Assembly: GCA_964424355.1 (NCBI GenBank)
Contig: CAYRIO010000004.1
Location: forward strand, 1 to 64,000
Origin: CAZEHS01 sp964424355
GTDB lineage: Bacteria > Bacillota > Clostridia > Peptostreptococcales > Acidaminobacteraceae
Direction: 5' to 3'
DNA: 64,000 nt
Both the position numbers and the translations under genes were made by a program. Under the pieces are notes generated by a model that saw nothing but the letters and a program-made list of their open reading frames with translations, made no database searches and was not told the DNA's origin. Positions 40,788 through 49,990 of this stretch are shown here, piece by piece (the first letter of the stretch is position 1; each line of letters opens with the position of its first letter).

Positions 40788-41714
40788 CTAAGCTTTCGTT
40801 TTCCACAATGCGTCAAAATCAACACGCTTGCAATACGCCAGAAACAGGTCATTGCCCCTGCTTCTGCTTTCCTTGGGGATGACGATGGAGACATCATGGC
40901 TTTCAACCATCTCCAGGTATTTGAACTCGTGGTTATCCTTGATCCGGGCGTAATTGTCAAAAAGCGCATAGCCCGCCCCGGTGCTGATGGCGTTCACGAC
41001 GGCATCCAGGGTTGAAAGGGTCTTGATCCGCGGTTCGAAGCCGTATTTATCGAAAATGATCTTGTTCGTAATGATATCAAAGGGGACGATGTCGCTCTTA
41101 AAGGTATACAGGGTCTGGTCCCTGAAATCCTCTAGGCTGAGGGATTCCTTTTCCGCCAGGGGATTGTAGCTGGAATAATAGATGCACTTTTGAACCTTGA
41201 TGAAATCATACACCGCGACATCGCTGACCAAGCCCCGGTTGATGGCGCACTTGATGCTGATTTTCAGCAGGATCACCGCATCGTATTTCCTGTTCCTGAG
41301 TCCCGCAATCAGTTCCTTCTCACTGCAGGTATCAATGACAAACTCCACGTTCTCATGCTTGAGCCGGAATTCGCTCAGGAGCGCCCTTAAGAAGGCCGAC
41401 AGGTTCCATCCCTCGAAAATGCCGATCTTGATTTCCTCCTGCTGGGTCTTCCCCTGCTTCTTTGCCTGATCCGCCAGTTCTTCCAGCTGGTGCATGAACG
41501 TGGAAAAGAACACCTTGAAGGTCTCCCCTTCCTCGGTGAGCTTCAGTTCCCGGCTGGACCTGTCGATCAGGACAACATCCAGCTCCTTTTCCAGGGCTGC
41601 CACCTTTCGGCTGATGGCGGGCTGGGAAAGAAACAGCTCATTGGCTGCCTTGGTGAAATTCAGGTGGGTTGCCACCGAGATGAAGCACTGGATCTGCAGT
41701 GTGTCTATGGGCAT
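40788..41714 (-). CDS. LysR-family transcriptional regulator
   Basis: 308 residues. HTH at 1-60 (PIDTLQIQCFISVATHLNFTKAANELFLSQ, AISRKVAALEKELDVVLI) and a substrate-binding domain from ~90 (IGIFEGWNLSAFLRALL). The ATG at 41714 fits the family start, but no ribosome site is in front of it. Instead AAAGGAAGG serves an out-of-frame ATG at 41751 whose 37-codon ORF overlaps the gene. It is the best candidate to bind the shared dyads, one of which lies upstream of it. Confidence 0.92.
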   Translation of the reverse strand: MPIDTLQIQCFISVATHLNFTKAANELFLSQPAISRKVAALEKELDVVLIDRSSRELKLTEEGETFKVFFSTFMHQLEELADQAKKQGKTQQEEIKIGIFEGWNLSAFLRALLSEFRLKHENVEFVIDTCSEKELIAGLRNRKYDAVILLKISIKCAINRGLVSDVAVYDFIKVQKCIYYSSYNPLAEKESLSLEDFRDQTLYTFKSDIVPFDIITNKIIFDKYGFEPRIKTLSTLDAVVNAISTGAGYALFDNYARIKDNHEFKYLEMVESHDVSIVIPKESRSRGNDLFLAYCKRVDFDALWKTKA

Positions 41715-41833
41715 ATGCTGTGGCGGCACGGTCTTCAGGAATGCTGACCATACCTTCCTTTCTTAGATGATTTCCCCGAATCTTCACTGAAGATTTTCAT
41801 CCGCTGTTGGTCCAATTATAGCAAAAATTTCTT

Positions 41834-41858
41834 ACATCGTATAATTCATATTCTGGGT
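41834..41858 (-). promoter_or_regulatory. Shared operator-like dyad, site 4
   Basis: (T)ACAT - CGTATAATTCATATT - CTGGG. The core CGTATAATTCATA is identical to site 3; the outer halves are weaker. It lies ~120 bp before the LysR start and suggests autoregulation. Confidence 0.6.
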
Positions 41859-41932
41859 GAAGGGTCCGCAGGAGCAGAAATCTGACATGATCAAACCGCC
41901 ACTTGGCGAAGTAGATTGAATAAACACAGACA

Positions 41933-41982
41933 GAAGGACACCGAATCTAGCAGGCATCAACCCTGTAGACCCGGTGTCCTTT
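41933..41982 (-). terminator. Inverted repeat after the peptidoglycan-binding gene
   Basis: AAGGACACCG and CGGTGTCCTT form a 10-bp stem with a long loop, ~57 bp past the stop of the gene. It lacks a clear T-run, so termination is only possible. Confidence 0.55.
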
Positions 41983-42038
41983 CACATTTCATCCTTCTAC
42001 AAAGCATTCAACCGAAACGATTCCGGTCCATTAATGCA

Positions 42039-43355
42039 TTACAGGCCCGCGGCAATTCGCACATTCTCCTGATGCTGCGCGTCCAGGCTATTGCCCCCAT
42101 GGGTCTTGCTGCCCAGAAAATGTAGGCAAAAGTGACCATCTATGCCGTTGCCCTTGATATCATCAAAGTTATACCCCGTGCCAAAATCGCCGGAGCGACC
42201 ACCAACAGTTGCTCCTTCCGGTTCTGAATCCAGCCCGGCATGAGGCAGCCCATTCATGGAGCCCGCGTAGACATCTCCATTAAAATGAATCAGCACCGGC
42301 CGCCTATCCCAGGAATAACCGCCCCATAATTTTTTAACCGTTTCACTGTCCTGCCGGGTCAGGGTTTCAATATCTGCATGAACAGTGGCACAGTAAGAAA
42401 CCTGCACCTTGAAGGTCGTGCCTGTACGGAAATCTTCAATCGTCAGAACCGTTTTACCGGCAGAAAATTTCGGCTTGATGTCATACCAGTCGATAGGGAT
42501 TCCCACGCGTTTTCCGGTTCCCCGTGAGATGGTTTCCGCATCCAGGCTTACATATTTCAGTGCCTTCATTTTATCCAGTGTTCCCTGACCGGCCACGCCG
42601 TCAGCCGCCAGGCCATATTTTGTTTGAAACGCTGTAACAGCAGCCTCAGTCTGGGAGCCATAAAAAGCAGTGAATCCATCCTTGCTGCTGAAAAATCCTT
42701 CCTTTGCCAAAACCTGCTGAATCACCGCAATATCCGGGTGCGTCTCCCCGGCTTTGTAGCCTGTTTGAGAAAGATTTCCCAGGAGAACGGATTTCCCCTC
42801 CGCCTGTTTTTCCTGCGCCATCGGGTCACTGATGTACCCCAGATCAATCAGCTTGCGAATGGTTCCCTTGCCCACAACCCCATCGGCTGTCAGCGTATAT
42901 TTCACTTGAAATGCCTTAACAGCAATCAGTGTCTTCTGATCGTATTTATTCCCGAACTCGCCTTTGAAGAGGCCTTCACTATGAAGCGCCGCCTGCAGTG
43001 CCGGTAAATCTATGTATGTGTTGTCCGGTTTGTAGGCCGCCCCCTTCAAAACAGGCGCACAGCCTTTTTCTGCAAGCTTGCTGATTGTCGCCTTTCCCAC
43101 CACACCGTCAGCTGTCATTTTAGCGGAGCTTTGAAAGGCTTTCACAGCTTTCTCAGTCGCATCGCCAAAATTCTCTGAGGTCGACACGGCTTCAAAATAA
43201 CCGGCAATCTTCAGGGCTTGTTGAAGAAGCCTGACTTCCGGCCCCTTAAAGTTCTTCTTTAACACAGTCCCTTCTACAAAAGATCCATCGGCAGCGAAAA
43301 CCCCCGCCGGAACCAGTAGCCAGACACACAGCACCAGAGCGATTAGTTTTTTCAA
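42039..43355 (-). CDS. Secreted protein with repeated peptidoglycan-binding domains
   Basis: 438 residues. Signal peptide LKKLIALVLCVWLLVPAGVF AADG. Three or four PG_binding_1 repeats follow (GPEVRLLQQALKIAGYF; DLPALQAALHSEGLF; HPDIAVIQQVLAKEGFF, each ending in xxAFQxxxxLxADGVxGxGT). The last ~150 residues are a separate domain (VGIPIDWYDI, HADIETLTRQD, GHFCLHFLGSKTHGG) that I know only from clostridial cell-wall proteins. The start is TTG at 43355 after AAGGAGG; the frame reaches 43541 only by chance. Confidence 0.85.
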   Translation of the reverse strand: MKKLIALVLCVWLLVPAGVFAADGSFVEGTVLKKNFKGPEVRLLQQALKIAGYFEAVSTSENFGDATEKAVKAFQSSAKMTADGVVGKATISKLAEKGCAPVLKGAAYKPDNTYIDLPALQAALHSEGLFKGEFGNKYDQKTLIAVKAFQVKYTLTADGVVGKGTIRKLIDLGYISDPMAQEKQAEGKSVLLGNLSQTGYKAGETHPDIAVIQQVLAKEGFFSSKDGFTAFYGSQTEAAVTAFQTKYGLAADGVAGQGTLDKMKALKYVSLDAETISRGTGKRVGIPIDWYDIKPKFSAGKTVLTIEDFRTGTTFKVQVSYCATVHADIETLTRQDSETVKKLWGGYSWDRRPVLIHFNGDVYAGSMNGLPHAGLDSEPEGATVGGRSGDFGTGYNFDDIKGNGIDGHFCLHFLGSKTHGGNSLDAQHQENVRIAAGL

Positions 43356-43414
43356 AAGAACCTCCTTGGTACAGGATTCATTCACCCCTATTGTATAGCA
43401 ATTGATACAATATT

Positions 43415-44146
43415 TCAACAATTCGCATCCGTTTGTAACAGGGTGTTCACAACATGTGCAGCCAGCATCAGCCCTGCCACTGAAGGTACAAAGGAAATGC
43501 TGCCCGGAGTTTCCCGTCGCCCTTGAGGTTCCGGCTCCCAATCAAATTTCAACGGCTTGATAGGCTGTTCCGATGAAAAAATCACCGTCTGCTTGCGAAT
43601 ACCCCGAGCTTTCAGTTCCTGACGCATCACCTTCGCCAAGGGGCATGTATGGGTCTTGTGAATATCCGTAATCTTGAACCGGGTTGGGTCCAGCTTATTG
43701 CCGGTCCCCATGCTGGAGATGATGGGAATCCCCTGCTGCTGGCACTGCTCGATCAGAGCAATCTTGGAGGTGACCATGTCGATGGCATCCACCACATAAT
43801 CAAAACCACCCGCCAGGATTGTAGGCAGATTATCACCATCCACCCGCATCGCCTGGGCAAATACCACTGCTTCTGGATTGATATCCGCAATCCTCGCCTG
43901 TAGCACCTCCGTTTTAAGCGCTCCCACAGTACTGTCCAACGCCGGTATCTGCCGGTTGATGTTGGTGATATCCACTGTGTCATAGTCGAACAGGCTCAAG
44001 GTACCCACCCCGGCTCGGGCTAAAGCCTCCACCGTGTAGCTCCCCACACCGCCCAAACCAAACACGGCGATATGCGCATCTTTCAATTTTTCAAGACCAT
44101 CCAAGCCGATGAGCTTGGCTGTGCGTGCGTATCGTTTATTGATCAT
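43415..44146 (-). CDS. tcdA: tRNA threonylcarbamoyladenosine dehydratase (TcdA/ThiF family)
   Basis: 243 residues of the E1-like fold. RYARTAKLIGLDGLEKLKDA, the nucleotide site VFGLGGVGSYTVEALARAGVG, DYDTVDITNINRQIPAL and VDAIDMVTSKIALIE are typical of TcdA (YgdL), which cyclises the t6A modification on tRNA. The C-terminal GSISFVPSVAGLMLAAHVVN is also characteristic. ATG at 44146 follows AAGGAG; the earlier in-frame start at 44182 has no site. Confidence 0.93.
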   Translation of the reverse strand: MINKRYARTAKLIGLDGLEKLKDAHIAVFGLGGVGSYTVEALARAGVGTLSLFDYDTVDITNINRQIPALDSTVGALKTEVLQARIADINPEAVVFAQAMRVDGDNLPTILAGGFDYVVDAIDMVTSKIALIEQCQQQGIPIISSMGTGNKLDPTRFKITDIHKTHTCPLAKVMRQELKARGIRKQTVIFSSEQPIKPLKFDWEPEPQGRRETPGSISFVPSVAGLMLAAHVVNTLLQTDANC

Positions 44147-44212
44147 GTTACAACTCCTTAGAATGCATTCGTTATCCAACACCTTTTGTTATTGTAACAC
44201 GGGGATGCGGAT

Positions 44213-44242
44213 AATAAAAAGAAGCTCTTCACAGAGCTTCGG
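44213..44242 (-). terminator. Terminator downstream of the adhesin locus
   Basis: On the minus strand GAAGCTCT and AGAGCTTC pair around GTGA, followed by TTTTTATT. It would end transcripts of the adhesin and the small ORF behind it. Confidence 0.85.
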
Positions 44243-44290
44243 TCAACCTTTTCATTCCGTTTTAGTGCTACTAAAAGACTGCCTTTGGGG

Positions 44291-44482
44291 CTATTCATGA
44301 ATGGCAAAATTCAAGATCATTTCCCAAATCTTTAATTTTTCGACACTAACTGCAGTGGGTGCTACATGAGTTTTAGCGGCCCGCCAGCACGCGCGCCTGC
44401 CGAAAGTCCAAGTAAGAGCGGGAGGCGGTGTGAAAATCATCACCGCTACTCCCGCCAGCATCAGAAGCAAAGTCCGCAGCAT
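44291..44482 (-). CDS. Small ORF with hydrophobic N-terminus, 63 aa
   Basis: Starts with ATG at 44482, 27 bp after the adhesin stop; GGAGG is 11-15 nt upstream. MLRTLLLMLAGVAVMIFTPP resembles a signal or membrane anchor. The remainder has no recognised domain. It could be a broken sortase-like gene or a small secreted protein, but evidence is thin. Confidence 0.35.
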   Translation of the reverse strand: MLRTLLLMLAGVAVMIFTPPPALTWTFGRRACWRAAKTHVAPTAVSVEKLKIWEMILNFAIHE

Positions 44483-44509
44483 ACACCTGCGTTTTTGCCT
44501 CCGCACCCT

Positions 44510-47500
44510 TTAGTTAGCTTCTTTCTTTCTAAGATTCAGTACACCTGCACCCATCAGGCCCAGACCCAACAGATAGTAGAACAAGCTGGAGGTTTCACCT
44601 GTTTTGGGAAGTACAGGCAAGCCTTGAGGAATAACTTCTTCAGGCAATAGCACTGCTGGTGCTTCTTGTTTTGTCACAACCACTGCTGGCGCTTCAGGAA
44701 TCACAGGAAGACCTTGAGGCGTCTCTTCTGCTGGAATCGTTGTTGTCGTTGCAGTCGTTGTATTATTGTGGTGTCGTCTTGTGGTAGTGGTCGTCACATC
44801 TTGCTTGTAACCCATGTCGGCAGCAGTAACCATTTGGTCATCGATGATCACCGCTGTTTGGCTTTCATTGTTGGTGCTTGTGCTGTAATCCGCAGGCACA
44901 GTGGCTGTATCTACAGAAATTTTCACTGGGCCTTCTGGAAGGTTCATAAAGGTATACACGCCACTTGTATTGGTAACTGCGGTCTTCGTAGCTGTACCAA
45001 CAGTCACGGTTACAGTTACATTAGGAATCCCGACTTCGTTGGTGTCTTTTACCCCATTGCTATTGGCATCGTTGAAAACAACACCTTGGATATTTCCTTC
45101 CTTAGGAGGAACATAGTAACCAATTTCGTTGAATTCAACTTCGGCTTTAGCAGTAGAGATTGTTCTGGTTTGAGTCGCATTGCCGGTTGTCAGTACGTAT
45201 CCCACCGGCGCACGTGACACTTCAATCGTTACACTGCCCAAATCAACAATCTGTTCGAACTTTCCGTTTCCATCCGTAATTTTTGATTTTTCACCCGAAA
45301 CATCTTTGATGCTGATCTCAACACTGTTCAGACCCATCTCCCCGTCATCCCGGGTTCCGTTTCCGTTGATGTCATCATACACTCGACCCATAACTGTGGC
45401 ATATTTGGGCGTATCATCGCCACCACCACCGCCACCGCCGGTTGTTTTGTATCCAATGTCTGCAATGGATGCAGATCCTTCTTCAGGGAATACAACATCA
45501 TTATCCGCTGAACCATAGCTCAATTCCTTTGTACCCGTGCCATCAACGACACGGACCTGGAATGTGCCATCCACCAAATTGAAGCCATAGTATCCGCTAT
45601 CATTGGTCGTTGCTCTCGCCTCTGTTGTTACCCATTCACCTTCAACAGATCTGTAGGCTTCCAGAACAATACCTGACAGTCCTGCATCGGAGTCGTTCGT
45701 ACCGATCGTATTGGTATCCAGGTATACGTGACCTTCTACGTTGTTCGGAACAACTGTTTCTGAGTACCCGATGTCAGTAAGTGTGGGTTCACCCTCTCCA
45801 ACATAAAACTCTTGTGACTCATTGTCCGCTGTTGTCAGGTCGTAACCAGCAGGTGCTGTAATCTCAATTTTATACTGCCCATTGTCATTTACAAACGCTG
45901 TATAGTGCCCATCACCTTTATCTGTAACAATGATATCCGATGCTAGCTCATATTGTGGCGCCCCATCGGTGGGGATGGCTTTGTATATTTGTACCACTTG
46001 CTTCTCAAAACCGTTTTCTCCATCGCCATAAGCCCCATCTTTGTTTGCATCCAGGAAGACAAACAGATCAACATTGGGCTCTACTGTTCGGAAGTAATCC
46101 ATGATCCGTGTTACGGTTTCTCCAACAGCAACGGTAAATTCTGAATAAATATCGCTGTTTTCATAACCATTTTCAGAACCTACAGTCAATTGATACTTGC
46201 CATCTGTCAGGAGCGCTTTACCAGCATCAGTAACGGCTGCGCTGTAAGTTCCCACAGGAACTTCAACTTTAAAGTCACTTGTTCCAGTGCTTGTATACGG
46301 TGCATCGCCTGATCCTGTGATTGCAACATCTATGCCATCAATCAACGTGGCGACTGAATCCTTAAGCTCCTGAACCTTGATTTCAATCCAACCGGTTGCT
46401 TCTTTTGTATAAGCCACATCCAGCGCTTCCGTTGATTGTTCTGCAACCGCAGTCACTGCAACTGAACCGTCGAGGTCATCATTCGGAACTGTCTGGCTAT
46501 AGAATTTCGGCGCCGTGAACTCAAGGGTGTAATCTCCAGCAGATTCAACCGTAAAGCTGTACTTTCCATCTGAGTCTGTCGTTGCTGTATTCACTTCAAC
46601 GTCGGAGCTCATCAGTTTTACAATAACACCAGCCAGGCCAATATCAGTAGCATCTATAGTACCAACAGGCGCAGCATCGTCGTAAACTGTTCCATTAATT
46701 ACTGTAGGTTCAGCTTCTGCCCAGTAGCCAACGTCCTCAGCTTCAACGGTGTCTCCGAGAACAACGGTAACCGTTTGCGTACCGGTAAATTCTACTGGCG
46801 TCGTCACCTCATATTTATCTGTAGGAGCCGCATACGTCAGTGTGTAGGTTCCTGCGGGAAGGCTTTTAAAGCTAAAGCTGCCATCGGCATCTGTCGCTAC
46901 ATCATCAAATCCTTTAACCGCATTACCTTCTTCATCTGTAATGGAAACCGTCACGCCGGAAAGACCCTTTTCGTCGGTATCCACAGCTGGATCAGATATA
47001 TTCCACTCGGTGTCTTTGTTCTTATCAAAGAACACGGACCCTGTAACATCACCCTCTGTGTAAATTCTCTCATGGTAACCAAACATGAAGTTCACTGTGT
47101 CGTTATGTTTAATCGACATTGTTGACGGATTTTCCTGAGAGCTGTGCAAGACATATTCTTTATCGGTTGGAAGGCCGCTGACCTCAACTCTCAGACTTCC
47201 AGGTTGAATTGTTTTCAACGTGCTTCCATTTTCAAAATCATAAGCGCCATCATCGGTGATTGTTACATTTGGAATCAGTGTTTCGTTCGTGTTCGGATCA
47301 CCCGTAACATCCATGTCCCCGTCATTGTTCAAATCGTAGAACACGGTTACATTGGCGTAGGCTTTAAAGGATTCATAGAAACCAACGAGGGCAAAGTTGC
47401 CAGAAGTGTTCTTGGAAATTCCAGAGAAATCCATTGTTTGATTTCCAGTGGTGCAAGTTACATCACCACTCCATTTCGGTTTAGCAACACTGATTGCAAA

Positions 47501-49477
47501 GGGGGTGTTTACTGGAACATCAAAGGTATAGTCCCCGTTCCCATCCGTTTTTTTGGTGGTTTCCTTGTCACCTACCGTCAAGGTAACATTCAGGTCGCCA
47601 ACTGCCGGTTCAGTTTTTAGAACTTTGAGGATATCATCCCAATAACCGTCATTATCCTGATCATTAAAGACCGAACTTGTGAAGGTAACCTGCCTCTTTT
47701 CATAGTTATACGTTACAACAATCGGATCAACAGTGATGTTGCCTTGAACATTTGTAGGCGTTGGATCCACTAATACATAGTCTGGGTTCGTAAATTTTGA
47801 CACGGCATTATAGGGTGTGCCGACATTCCCGCCAATCTCATAGGTGCCCAGAAGTGTTTTTCCGTCCATGTAATTGACGGTCACCTTTCCTTGAACCTTG
47901 GCATAATTGTAGGTCACTACGATTGGTGTTAAAGTCATGTTTCCTGTGGCATTCGCAGGTGCCGAACCAACGAGGGCATAACTTGAATCATTGAATTTTG
48001 ATGGTGCTTCGTAAGCCTTTCCTACAGTTCCGGTAATTTCATACCCACCAAGAACCTTACTTCCTTCAAGATATTGAACCGTTACTTTGGCCGGAGCCTT
48101 GGTGTAATTGTAGGTAACAACAATGGGTGCAGCCGTGATTTTTCCTGTTTTATTCGTGGGAAGAGGATCAACTAGAACATAATCAGGATTTGTGTAATTT
48201 GAAACGGCATCATAGGTTTTACCAACATCCCCGCCAATCTCATAAGTGCCGAGAAGTTTTGTACCGTCCATATAATTGACGGTTACTTTGCCCTGGGCTT
48301 TTGTGTAATAGTATGTGATGGTTTGAGCAGTACTGGTGAATGTACCCGTAGAGTTGGGTAATACTGAATCATAAACGTAATCCGTGATCACCTTTTGGGT
48401 TGGATTGATCGAATCCCCAATGTTTCCAGTAAGAGATACCGTATCCGCAATTTTTGCATATGTCACTTTATCTTTGTAGTCAACTGTAACAGCAGCTCCC
48501 TGAACGTGCTTCAGGCCAGCATCGATTGACTCTGTAGACGGACCAACTTTTATTGCAGCCGTCCATCCAATTTTAGTGTTTCCACCTTGACCTTGGTTAA
48601 GATTTGCATCTGAGTCATAATTATCCTTGCCCTTCCCACTACCCTGTTCCTTTTTAACAAATTCATAAGCACCGTTTGAGGGCAACACAAATTCAACTTT
48701 GTAATTTCCTGCTTTAAGATGAGAGAACGTATATTTCCCATTGGCATCTGTTGTCTGTGCCGTTGCCATTTCTTTATATCCGTTTTCATCCCATAGTCTT
48801 ACTGTTATATTCGCAACGCCAGGATCAGAAAAATCTTTTGATTGAACGTCATCATTATCAGTGTCCAACCACACCTTATCACCAATCGTATATTCAGGAA
48901 CAAGCATCAGCAATGTCTGGTTAGACGATCCACCATCGACTGTAAAAGTGGCATATTTATAAGATGCAGCATCAACTTGAGGAATTTTTGCGGCATCTGC
49001 CTTATTCCTTAAAGCTTGTTCAGCTGAGGACAAGGTCTGTACCTTAACCTTACCCGAAACAAGTTCCTTGTATTGATACTTTTGGCCAGCAACAGGGTTG
49101 CTGTATGACCAGATTACATGCTGTGTCTCTGAATAACCATAAGTATTATCGTAATAATCATTGGCAATAAAAACAATTTTCCCAATGGACGCTTGGGATG
49201 AAGTGCTTGCCGCTTTAAATGTCTTTGAACCTTTTGTATAGCTCACTTCAGAGTTAATGCAAAACACATTATAAGAACCATCACTCAGTTCAAGGCCATT
49301 CCCAACAGGAATCTTAGTGATTTTAACGCTTTTAGCATTATCAGTTCCATCAAAAAAATCTCCAGCTGTCCCTGCAACACTAACAGGATCCGCTGTAACA
49401 GGCATCGCCATTGTTGGAATTGCCAGCGCCAGAATCAGCAATATTGATAACAATCGTTTGAATTTGCTTTTTCTCAT
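44510..49477 (-). CDS. LPXTG-anchored adhesin with thioester, SdrD-B/Cna-B-like and MucBP repeats
   Basis: 1,655 residues. Signal peptide 1-29. A thioester-type domain (~45-180) has the Cys73 (YNVFCIN) and Gln119 (TQHVIW) pair that forms an internal Cys-Gln bond able to attach covalently to host or matrix surfaces. SdrD-B-like domain at ~195-322; four MucBP-like repeats at ~330-392, 395-459, 462-525 and 528-593; then about eight Cna-B/SdrD-B-like modules to ~1,540; a Thr-rich stalk; LPKTG at 1623-1627, one membrane helix and RKKEAN. Sortase would link it to peptidoglycan. Expression is under a c-di-GMP riboswitch. Confidence 0.93.
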   Translation of the reverse strand: MRKSKFKRLLSILLILALAIPTMAMPVTADPVSVAGTAGDFFDGTDNAKSVKITKIPVGNGLELSDGSYNVFCINSEVSYTKGSKTFKAASTSSQASIGKIVFIANDYYDNTYGYSETQHVIWSYSNPVAGQKYQYKELVSGKVKVQTLSSAEQALRNKADAAKIPQVDAASYKYATFTVDGGSSNQTLLMLVPEYTIGDKVWLDTDNDDVQSKDFSDPGVANITVRLWDENGYKEMATAQTTDANGKYTFSHLKAGNYKVEFVLPSNGAYEFVKKEQGSGKGKDNYDSDANLNQGQGGNTKIGWTAAIKVGPSTESIDAGLKHVQGAAVTVDYKDKVTYAKIADTVSLTGNIGDSINPTQKVITDYVYDSVLPNSTGTFTSTAQTITYYYTKAQGKVTVNYMDGTKLLGTYEIGGDVGKTYDAVSNYTNPDYVLVDPLPTNKTGKITAAPIVVTYNYTKAPAKVTVQYLEGSKVLGGYEITGTVGKAYEAPSKFNDSSYALVGSAPANATGNMTLTPIVVTYNYAKVQGKVTVNYMDGKTLLGTYEIGGNVGTPYNAVSKFTNPDYVLVDPTPTNVQGNITVDPIVVTYNYEKRQVTFTSSVFNDQDNDGYWDDILKVLKTEPAVGDLNVTLTVGDKETTKKTDGNGDYTFDVPVNTPFAISVAKPKWSGDVTCTTGNQTMDFSGISKNTSGNFALVGFYESFKAYANVTVFYDLNNDGDMDVTGDPNTNETLIPNVTITDDGAYDFENGSTLKTIQPGSLRVEVSGLPTDKEYVLHSSQENPSTMSIKHNDTVNFMFGYHERIYTEGDVTGSVFFDKNKDTEWNISDPAVDTDEKGLSGVTVSITDEEGNAVKGFDDVATDADGSFSFKSLPAGTYTLTYAAPTDKYEVTTPVEFTGTQTVTVVLGDTVEAEDVGYWAEAEPTVINGTVYDDAAPVGTIDATDIGLAGVIVKLMSSDVEVNTATTDSDGKYSFTVESAGDYTLEFTAPKFYSQTVPNDDLDGSVAVTAVAEQSTEALDVAYTKEATGWIEIKVQELKDSVATLIDGIDVAITGSGDAPYTSTGTSDFKVEVPVGTYSAAVTDAGKALLTDGKYQLTVGSENGYENSDIYSEFTVAVGETVTRIMDYFRTVEPNVDLFVFLDANKDGAYGDGENGFEKQVVQIYKAIPTDGAPQYELASDIIVTDKGDGHYTAFVNDNGQYKIEITAPAGYDLTTADNESQEFYVGEGEPTLTDIGYSETVVPNNVEGHVYLDTNTIGTNDSDAGLSGIVLEAYRSVEGEWVTTEARATTNDSGYYGFNLVDGTFQVRVVDGTGTKELSYGSADNDVVFPEEGSASIADIGYKTTGGGGGGGDDTPKYATVMGRVYDDINGNGTRDDGEMGLNSVEISIKDVSGEKSKITDGNGKFEQIVDLGSVTIEVSRAPVGYVLTTGNATQTRTISTAKAEVEFNEIGYYVPPKEGNIQGVVFNDANSNGVKDTNEVGIPNVTVTVTVGTATKTAVTNTSGVYTFMNLPEGPVKISVDTATVPADYSTSTNNESQTAVIIDDQMVTAADMGYKQDVTTTTTRRHHNNTTTATTTTIPAEETPQGLPVIPEAPAVVVTKQEAPAVLLPEEVIPQGLPVLPKTGETSSLFYYLLGLGLMGAGVLNLRKKEAN

Positions 49478-49521
49478 GTTGTTTTCTCCTTCTTAGAAAG
49501 TAGTATGTAGAAAAAAGTGTA

Positions 49522-49557
49522 TAAAAAAAGCTGCCCATGACAATGTCAGGAGCAGCT
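49522..49557 (-). terminator. Expression-platform terminator of the c-di-GMP riboswitch
   Basis: On the minus strand AGCTGC and GCAGCT (with TCCTGACA/TGTCA(T)GG inside) fold and run into TTTTTTTATA. It follows the aptamer immediately, 45 bp before the adhesin start. Confidence 0.88.
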
Positions 49558-49635
49558 GAACCACCATAGCGTCTACTGCGCTTTAGGCTTCGGGCTTTGC
49601 GTATCACCCTTTCGAGTGAGTTGCCAAATAATTTT
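49545..49635 (-). promoter_or_regulatory. c-di-GMP-I (GEMM) riboswitch
   Basis: On the minus strand: CACTCGAAAGGGTG, the invariant ATACGCAAAGCC, then GAAGCCTAAAGC and GCTATGGTGGTTCAGC. These are the GAAA tetraloop stem, the ACGCAAAGCC joining region and the receptor-side helix of class I c-di-GMP aptamers. Its terminator can only form in one state, so adhesin transcription follows the c-di-GMP level. Direction (on or off) cannot be read safely. Confidence 0.88.
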
Positions 49636-49640
49636 TGTGT

Positions 49641-49950
49641 ATAGGCTTCTATCTTATAACCGATCTTTACGAATTGCTATCACCCACCGGGTGATTTTTC
49701 GATGATTCTTCGGTTTCCAAGCAACACGCCTTTAAAAATACAACAATAATCATTCATTTATGTGTTATAAGTATATCACTCGATTCTGTAGGACCACAAG
49801 CCCACAATTACCCATTTAATCAAGTTTGTAACCATCTCCACATGGCGGATTCTTCTGATGCCTTTTTCCTACCGGATATGACATTTCATTGACCTAACAC
49901 GCTGTTATTGTCGAATTTTCTGCAAAATGTTTGTTAATGAATCACAAAGA
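49641..49950. other. A+T-rich gap upstream of the riboswitch
   Basis: 310 bp without a gene. It should hold the adhesin promoter; the minus strand has GGTTATAAGATAG near 49655. A small hairpin ATCACCC/GGGTGAT with TTTTT is at 49678-49697. Confidence 0.45.
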
Positions 49951-49952
49951 AA

Positions 49953-49978
49953 ACCGGTCGTTTAGTGACGACCGGTTG
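49953..49978 (-). terminator. Terminator of the lipoprotein gene
   Basis: AACCGGTCGT and ACGACCGGTT form a perfect 10-bp stem; on the minus strand it runs into TTTCTTTG. Confidence 0.85.
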
Positions 49979-49990
49979 GATTGCTTGATA

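Noticed and set aside
47700..48500. Tandem repeats as a CRISPR-like array
   Set aside because: The ~200-bp repeats encode the MucBP-like modules of the adhesin in frame; there are no short spacers and no cas genes. No CRISPR array was seen in the window.
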